Position numbers and translations under genes: made by a program. Below, piece after piece: positions 59,918 through 64,000 of a stretch of DNA of 64,000 bases. Below the pieces are notes generated by a model. That model had not been told where the DNA came from. It saw only the letters and a list, made by a program, of their open reading frames with translations, and did no database searches. Source of the stretch: RGIG6353 sp964650465 (GTDB taxonomy: Bacteria; Bacillota; Clostridia; Oscillospirales; SIG627); NCBI GenBank assembly GCA_964650465.1, contig CAZYTA010000005.1:11503-75502 (forward strand). The letters are read 5' to 3'. Numbering within the stretch: position 1 is the first letter of the stretch; each line of letters begins with the position of its first letter.

Positions 59918-62476
59918 ATGAAAAAAATGTTGATAGTTGACGGAAACAGCATAATGAACAGAGCGTTTTACGGTGTAAGACCCTTGGTGACAAGAACGGG
60001 TATACACACCAATGCTGTGTACGGATATCTTAATATACTCAAAAAGCATCTTGACGCCATAAAACCCGATTATGCCGCCGTTGCCTTTGACCTGAAGGCA
60101 CCTACCTTCCGTCACAAAATGTATGACGAATACAAGGCAGGCAGACATGCTACTCCCGAGGAATTGCTGTCCCAGATACCTATTATTAAAGAAGCGACAG
60201 CATTGCTGGGCATAAAAACAGTTTCTCTTGAGGGATATGAAGCAGATGACATACTGGGTACATTGTCAAATGCCTTCGACGGAGAAAGCTATATAGTTAC
60301 GGGAGACCGAGATTCTTTTCAGCTTGTTTCCGAAAAGACTACCGTAATACTTGCTTCCACAGGTGAGGATACTGTTTACACTCCTAAGGAAATAGAAGAA
60401 AAGTATGCATTGCCTCCCAAAAAGCTAATCGATGTAAAGGCGCTTGCGGGAGATTCCTCTGACAATATCCCCGGTGTTCCGGGAATAGGCGAAAAAACTG
60501 CAATAAAGCTTATTCTTGAAGCAAACAGCCTTGAAGGAATATATGAAAGTCTTGACAACGGAACCATTAAGCTGTCGGAGGGTGTAAAGACAAAGCTTAT
60601 GAACGGAAGAGACTCGGCAATGCTGTCAAGAAAGCTGGCTGAGATATGTCTCACTGTTCCCGACATTCCTGCACCTGATACACTTGAAATATCAACTCAG
60701 GACACAAACGCACTGCGTGAACTGTTTATAAAGCTTGAGTTTACAAAAATGATGTCACGATTCGGACTTGATGAGCCTGTAAAAAAAGAGCCTGACGGAA
60801 TGCAGCTCAGCTTTGATATGATAGAGGAAGAAGCTTCGGATATAAGAGATGTGAGTGAGAGTGAATTTATCGCATTGCTTCCCAATGACAGAGTCCCTCT
60901 TGACCTTATAGGCAACACCTTTTATTATGCAAAGGATGATGTGATATATTCATGTCCGCTCAGCTATGAGCTTATAAAAGCATTGAGCTCAAAGCGCTTA
61001 TGTCTGTTTGACTCCAAGGATTTCTGGCTGAAAACAGGAGAGCTGTTTGAAGAGCTTGATGAAAGCATAGTTGTATTTGATATACAGCTTGCCTCTTATG
61101 TAGACAACCCCGACAGCAGAGGAGACTTTTCGAGAATAGTAATGACATATTTGTCAAAAAGCGTTCCGCCCTCGGCTGAAGCATCTCCCGAGGTACGTGC
61201 TCCTCTTATTGCTCCGCTTTTTGAGGAGCTGTCAAAAAGAATAGAGGAAGAAAAGCTTTCTTATTTGTACTATGAAACCGAATTGCCGCTTTCCAGAGTA
61301 CTTGCAGGAATGGAAATGCGAGGTTTTGCTGTCAATAAGCAGGGAATAGAAGCTTACGGCAAGCAGCTCAAGGAGCAAATGGACAGGGCAGAGGAAAGTA
61401 TATGGGCAATATGCGGTGAGAAATTCAACCTTAATTCTCCAAAGCAGTTGGGTGTTATTCTCTATGAAAAGCTGGCTCTTCCCATTATCAAGAAAAATAA
61501 AACGGGATATGCCACCGATGCAGAGACCCTTGAGAAGCTCAGGTTCCATTCGCCTGTTATAGATTATATATTGGAATACAGACGCCTTTCAAAGCTTTAT
61601 GGCACATACATTGAAGGGCTTATCAAGGTCACACATGATGACGGAAGAATAAGAACCAGCTTCAACCAAAAGCAAACTCAGACAGGCAGGCTATCCTCTG
61701 CGGAGCCTAATTTACAGAATATTCCTGTAAGAACCGAGCAGGGAAGCCGATTGAGAGAGTTTTTCACCGCAGGGGATTCAAGGGTGCTGATAGATGCGGA
61801 TTATTCGCAGATTGAGCTGAGAGTACTTGCCCACCTTTCGGGAGATAAAAACCTTATCGATGCTTTCAACTCGGGCGCTGATATTCATTCCGCCACGGCA
61901 TCTCAGGTTTTCGGCGTTCCTCTTGATAAGGTAACTCAGGAATTGAGAAGCAGAGCCAAAGCGGTCAACTTCGGTATTGTATACGGAATGGGTGAATTTT
62001 CGTTGGCGGGAGACCTTCATATTTCGATGAAGGAAGCCAAGGGTTATATTACAGGTTATTTCAACACATATCCGAGTATAAAGGAGTATCTTGACAAAAC
62101 CGTTGCCGATGCTGTTGAAAATGGGTATGTTACTACCTTATGGGGCAGAAAACGCTACATTCCCGAGCTTACAGGTACAAAGAAACAGCTTCGTGCTTTT
62201 GGCGAAAGAGTTGCAAAAAATTCGCCCATACAGGGCACTGCGGCAGATCTTATAAAACTGGCAATGGTAAAAACAGACCGCAGACTGAAGTCGGAGGGCT
62301 TGAAGAGCAGGCTGATACTTCAGGTGCATGATGAGCTGATAATAGAAGCTCCCGAATCCGAGGCAGAATATGCAGCATCACTGCTGAAAGAGGAAATGGA
62401 GAGCGTTGCAGAAATGTCGGTCAGACTGTCTGTTGACGTTGGAATCGGTAAAAACTGGCTTGAAGCCAAGCAATAA
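59918..62476 (+). CDS. polA: DNA polymerase I
   Basis: An 852-residue Pol I begun at the ATG at 59918. The 5'-3' exonuclease domain (MLIVDGNSIMNRAFYG, YKAGRHATPEELLSQIP, EGYEADDILGT, TGDRDSFQLV) fills about 1-295. The middle 3'-5' exonuclease-like domain (about 320-480) lacks the DEDD metal ligands (no FDTET; VVFDIQLASYVDN is the equivalent region), so proofreading is absent, as in Bacillus Pol I. The polymerase domain shows DADYSQIELRVLAHLS, RSRAKAVNFGIVYGMG and VHDELIIEAP. It ends the operon. Confidence 0.97.
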   Translation: MKKMLIVDGNSIMNRAFYGVRPLVTRTGIHTNAVYGYLNILKKHLDAIKPDYAAVAFDLKAPTFRHKMYDEYKAGRHATPEELLSQIPIIKEATALLGIKTVSLEGYEADDILGTLSNAFDGESYIVTGDRDSFQLVSEKTTVILASTGEDTVYTPKEIEEKYALPPKKLIDVKALAGDSSDNIPGVPGIGEKTAIKLILEANSLEGIYESLDNGTIKLSEGVKTKLMNGRDSAMLSRKLAEICLTVPDIPAPDTLEISTQDTNALRELFIKLEFTKMMSRFGLDEPVKKEPDGMQLSFDMIEEEASDIRDVSESEFIALLPNDRVPLDLIGNTFYYAKDDVIYSCPLSYELIKALSSKRLCLFDSKDFWLKTGELFEELDESIVVFDIQLASYVDNPDSRGDFSRIVMTYLSKSVPPSAEASPEVRAPLIAPLFEELSKRIEEEKLSYLYYETELPLSRVLAGMEMRGFAVNKQGIEAYGKQLKEQMDRAEESIWAICGEKFNLNSPKQLGVILYEKLALPIIKKNKTGYATDAETLEKLRFHSPVIDYILEYRRLSKLYGTYIEGLIKVTHDDGRIRTSFNQKQTQTGRLSSAEPNLQNIPVRTEQGSRLREFFTAGDSRVLIDADYSQIELRVLAHLSGDKNLIDAFNSGADIHSATASQVFGVPLDKVTQELRSRAKAVNFGIVYGMGEFSLAGDLHISMKEAKGYITGYFNTYPSIKEYLDKTVADAVENGYVTTLWGRKRYIPELTGTKKQLRAFGERVAKNSPIQGTAADLIKLAMVKTDRRLKSEGLKSRLILQVHDELIIEAPESEAEYAASLLKEEMESVAEMSVRLSVDVGIGKNWLEAKQ

Positions 62477-62586
62477 ACTGCGAAATTTTAGCAAACACAA
62501 TCAAAGAGAATTTGCGAGAGTAAATTGTCCGCGATTCTGTATTGAACCTTTTTGCTCTTAAATATAAATACATGAGGTAATTTTCA

Positions 62587-63894
62587 ATGAAAAAGACTTT
62601 TGTTTATCAACGGGAAGAAAAAATCAATCCTAATGTAGGAATCATGAGCTTTCAGCACTTCAACGGTGAAGAAATTTACTCGGATATTGTTGTAAAGCCT
62701 GAAAACAAAATGTGTGAAACAGAAAACGTTGAATGCTATCCCGTACCCGACTACGTACCGCAAAACGGCAGAGCTGAGGGCTATTACCCCGATGCTTCTG
62801 TTGCATATATCCGTGCTCTTTGGAAGGAATTTGAGCCCGAGCAGGGGGTCTATAACTACGGTTTTATAGAGGATTTCCTAAAACTTGCCGATGAGCACGG
62901 ACAGACAGTGTGCTTTCGTCTCATTGCTCATTCGACAAGAGAAGAGGACGACGTTCCCGACTGGCTGAAGAAGCTTATCCCCTGTCCCGAACGTCCTGCC
63001 GGCATGAGAGTCAAGGACTCACCCACAGACCATCTTTTCATAGAGCTTTTCTGTAAGGCGGTAAAAAAGATAGGTGAGCGTTTTGATTCAGACCCGAGAC
63101 TTGCGTTTGTGGATATTTCAATACCGGGTGCTTGGGGTGAGGGACACAATCTTGAGCTGTTTGGAGATGCAGTCATCTGGGAAATGACAAAAACATATAT
63201 AGATGCATTCCCCAACACACATCTTATGGGACAGCAAGCGCGCCCTCTTCTTCTCCACGAAGCCAGAAAATACAGAAAAGTCGGAGTAAGAGGCGACGGA
63301 TACGGCGAGCCCTATCACATAAAAGAGTACTATCCCGACAATATAGAGAAAGTAAAGGATGTTTGGAAGGACGCCCCTGTTTCGTTTGAATCTTATTGGT
63401 GGCTTTGCGAATGGCAGAGACGAGGCTGGGATATAGACGAGCGTATAGAGCTCTCGTTAAAATGGCATGCCAGCACCTTCAACGCCAAGAGCATACCAAT
63501 TCCTTTTGAATGGAAGGATAAAATAGACGAATGGAATGCAAAAATGGGTTATCACTACACCGTAAATTCTGTTGAATATCCCGAAACAGCCTCGGGAAAA
63601 GCTGAAATCAAGCTCGTTATGTCGAATGTAGGAGTAGCACCGATTTATGACAAAGTAAAACTACAGCTCAAGCTGAAAAATGCCGAAAACGAGTACATAT
63701 TCGATACAGCTGCAGACCTTTTGACATGGCTGCCCGGAGAATATGAGACAACGACCGTCATTGATACATCAAAGATAAAAGCGGGTAAATATTCCTTGCA
63801 GGCAGGTGTAATCTGGGAAGGAAAAACCGTCTACCTTGCCACAAATGCAAAGCGAGACGGCAACTACTACGAGCTCGGCGAAATGAACGTATAA
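62587..63894 (+). CDS. DUF4832-type glycosidase-like protein
   Basis: A 435-residue protein that resembles family DUF4832/beta-galactosidase-like TIM barrels. It shows VAYIRALWKEFEPEQGVYNYGFIEDFLKLADEHGQTVCFRL (barrel start, GH42/GH-A-type pattern), FVDISIPGAWGEGHN (possible acid/base Glu), SFESYWWLCEWQRRGW and FNAKSIPIPFEWKD, then a C-terminal beta-sandwich (KAEIKLVMSNVGVAPIYDKV) of about 85 residues. No signal peptide. The substrate is unknown; the GH role is inferred from fold resemblance. Confidence 0.65.
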   Translation: MKKTFVYQREEKINPNVGIMSFQHFNGEEIYSDIVVKPENKMCETENVECYPVPDYVPQNGRAEGYYPDASVAYIRALWKEFEPEQGVYNYGFIEDFLKLADEHGQTVCFRLIAHSTREEDDVPDWLKKLIPCPERPAGMRVKDSPTDHLFIELFCKAVKKIGERFDSDPRLAFVDISIPGAWGEGHNLELFGDAVIWEMTKTYIDAFPNTHLMGQQARPLLLHEARKYRKVGVRGDGYGEPYHIKEYYPDNIEKVKDVWKDAPVSFESYWWLCEWQRRGWDIDERIELSLKWHASTFNAKSIPIPFEWKDKIDEWNAKMGYHYTVNSVEYPETASGKAEIKLVMSNVGVAPIYDKVKLQLKLKNAENEYIFDTAADLLTWLPGEYETTTVIDTSKIKAGKYSLQAGVIWEGKTVYLATNAKRDGNYYELGEMNV

Positions 63895-63920
63895 AACCAA
63901 CCTCGCCGCCTTTTTATATT
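63893..63920 (+). repeat. Dispersed structured element, copy 7 (partial, left box only)
   Basis: AAAACCAACCTCGCCGCC directly follows the DUF4832-type stop codon and matches the left box of the family. The rest of the region to 64000 shows only a small inverted repeat (TTGACTTG...CAAGTCAA at about 63942-63963) and no gene. Confidence 0.4.
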
Positions 63921-64000
63921 TTTATTGGGAAGGGGTACTTTTTGACTTGAATTGTCAAGTCAAATGCAACAAAACTCCTGAAAAAAGTTCAAGAGGAGAT

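Noticed and set aside
63942..63963. Small inverted repeat near the window end as an attachment site or IS end
   Set aside because: Eight-base arms are common by chance in AT-rich DNA, and no transposase or integrase is near.

Overview
The window looks like a chromosomal origin region of a low-to-mid GC Gram-positive anaerobe of the class Clostridia. The family is probably an uncultured gut-type Oscillospirales or a relative; this is inferred from gene content, not from a marker search. The evidence is dnaA-dnaN-recF-remB-gyrB-gyrA in order, Noc-like/ParA/ParB with perfect parS sites, WalJ-RlmH, a RelQ-type alarmone synthetase, a cysteine T-box, meso-diaminopimelate dehydrogenase, an Rrf2-IscS-IscU iron-sulphur operon, frequent TTG/GTG starts and AGGAGG-type ribosome binding sites. 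No tRNA, rRNA, CRISPR array, prophage or complete insertion sequence was seen.

Layout. 1-4150: a sugar-catabolic locus (two xylose-isomerase-like TIM barrels and a Gfo/Idh/MocA oxidoreductase) with a divergent AraC regulator. 4218-7580: segregation module (parS, ClpP/TepA-like protease, degenerate ParB paralogue, parS, ParA, ParB). 8005-11102: serS, a small membrane protein, an anchored MORN-repeat protein and an RNHCP protein. 11204-11932: MgtC. 12233-18603: dnaA, oriC, dnaN, recF, remB, gyrB. 18604-18937: a second DnaA-box cluster, then gyrA, a phosphopantetheinyl transferase, walJ and rlmH. 23407-38420: a 15 kb run of minus-strand genes (lipoprotein, radical SAM, cysS, cysE with T-box, M16 peptidase, pgsA, rimO, recX, recA, glycoside-hydrolase-like protein, prmC, DUF1385, lipoprotein). 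38582-44913: cell-wall genes (ddl, S41 peptidase, lysA, ddh, PAP2). 45088-48146: MinD-like ATPase, a methylglyoxal-synthase-like protein with an altered active site, aspS. 48205-51474: GH1/EamA with an AraC regulator. 51670-54538: relQ, DUF1538 membrane protein and a tandem PII-like protein. 54655-56205: DUF4432 and an orphan FtsK-gamma-like protein. 56347-62476: Fe-S assembly plus QueG-like protein, endonuclease III and DNA polymerase I. 62587-63894: a DUF4832-type glycosidase-like protein.

The most unusual signals are: (i) a family of about 100-nt dispersed intergenic elements (seven full or partial copies) with a conserved core and, in several copies, a terminator-like hairpin; (ii) the relQ-DUF1538-PII operon, which puts an alarmone synthetase beside a PII-sensed membrane protein; (iii) a methylglyoxal synthase homologue next to a MinD-like ATPase that has lost most catalytic residues; (iv) two separated DnaA-box clusters, one with a DnaA-trio-like unwinding element and one containing a 29-bp palindrome of two DnaA boxes; (v) a four-helix-bundle gene bounded by AT-rich inverted repeats, sitting between a cysteine T-box and cysE.
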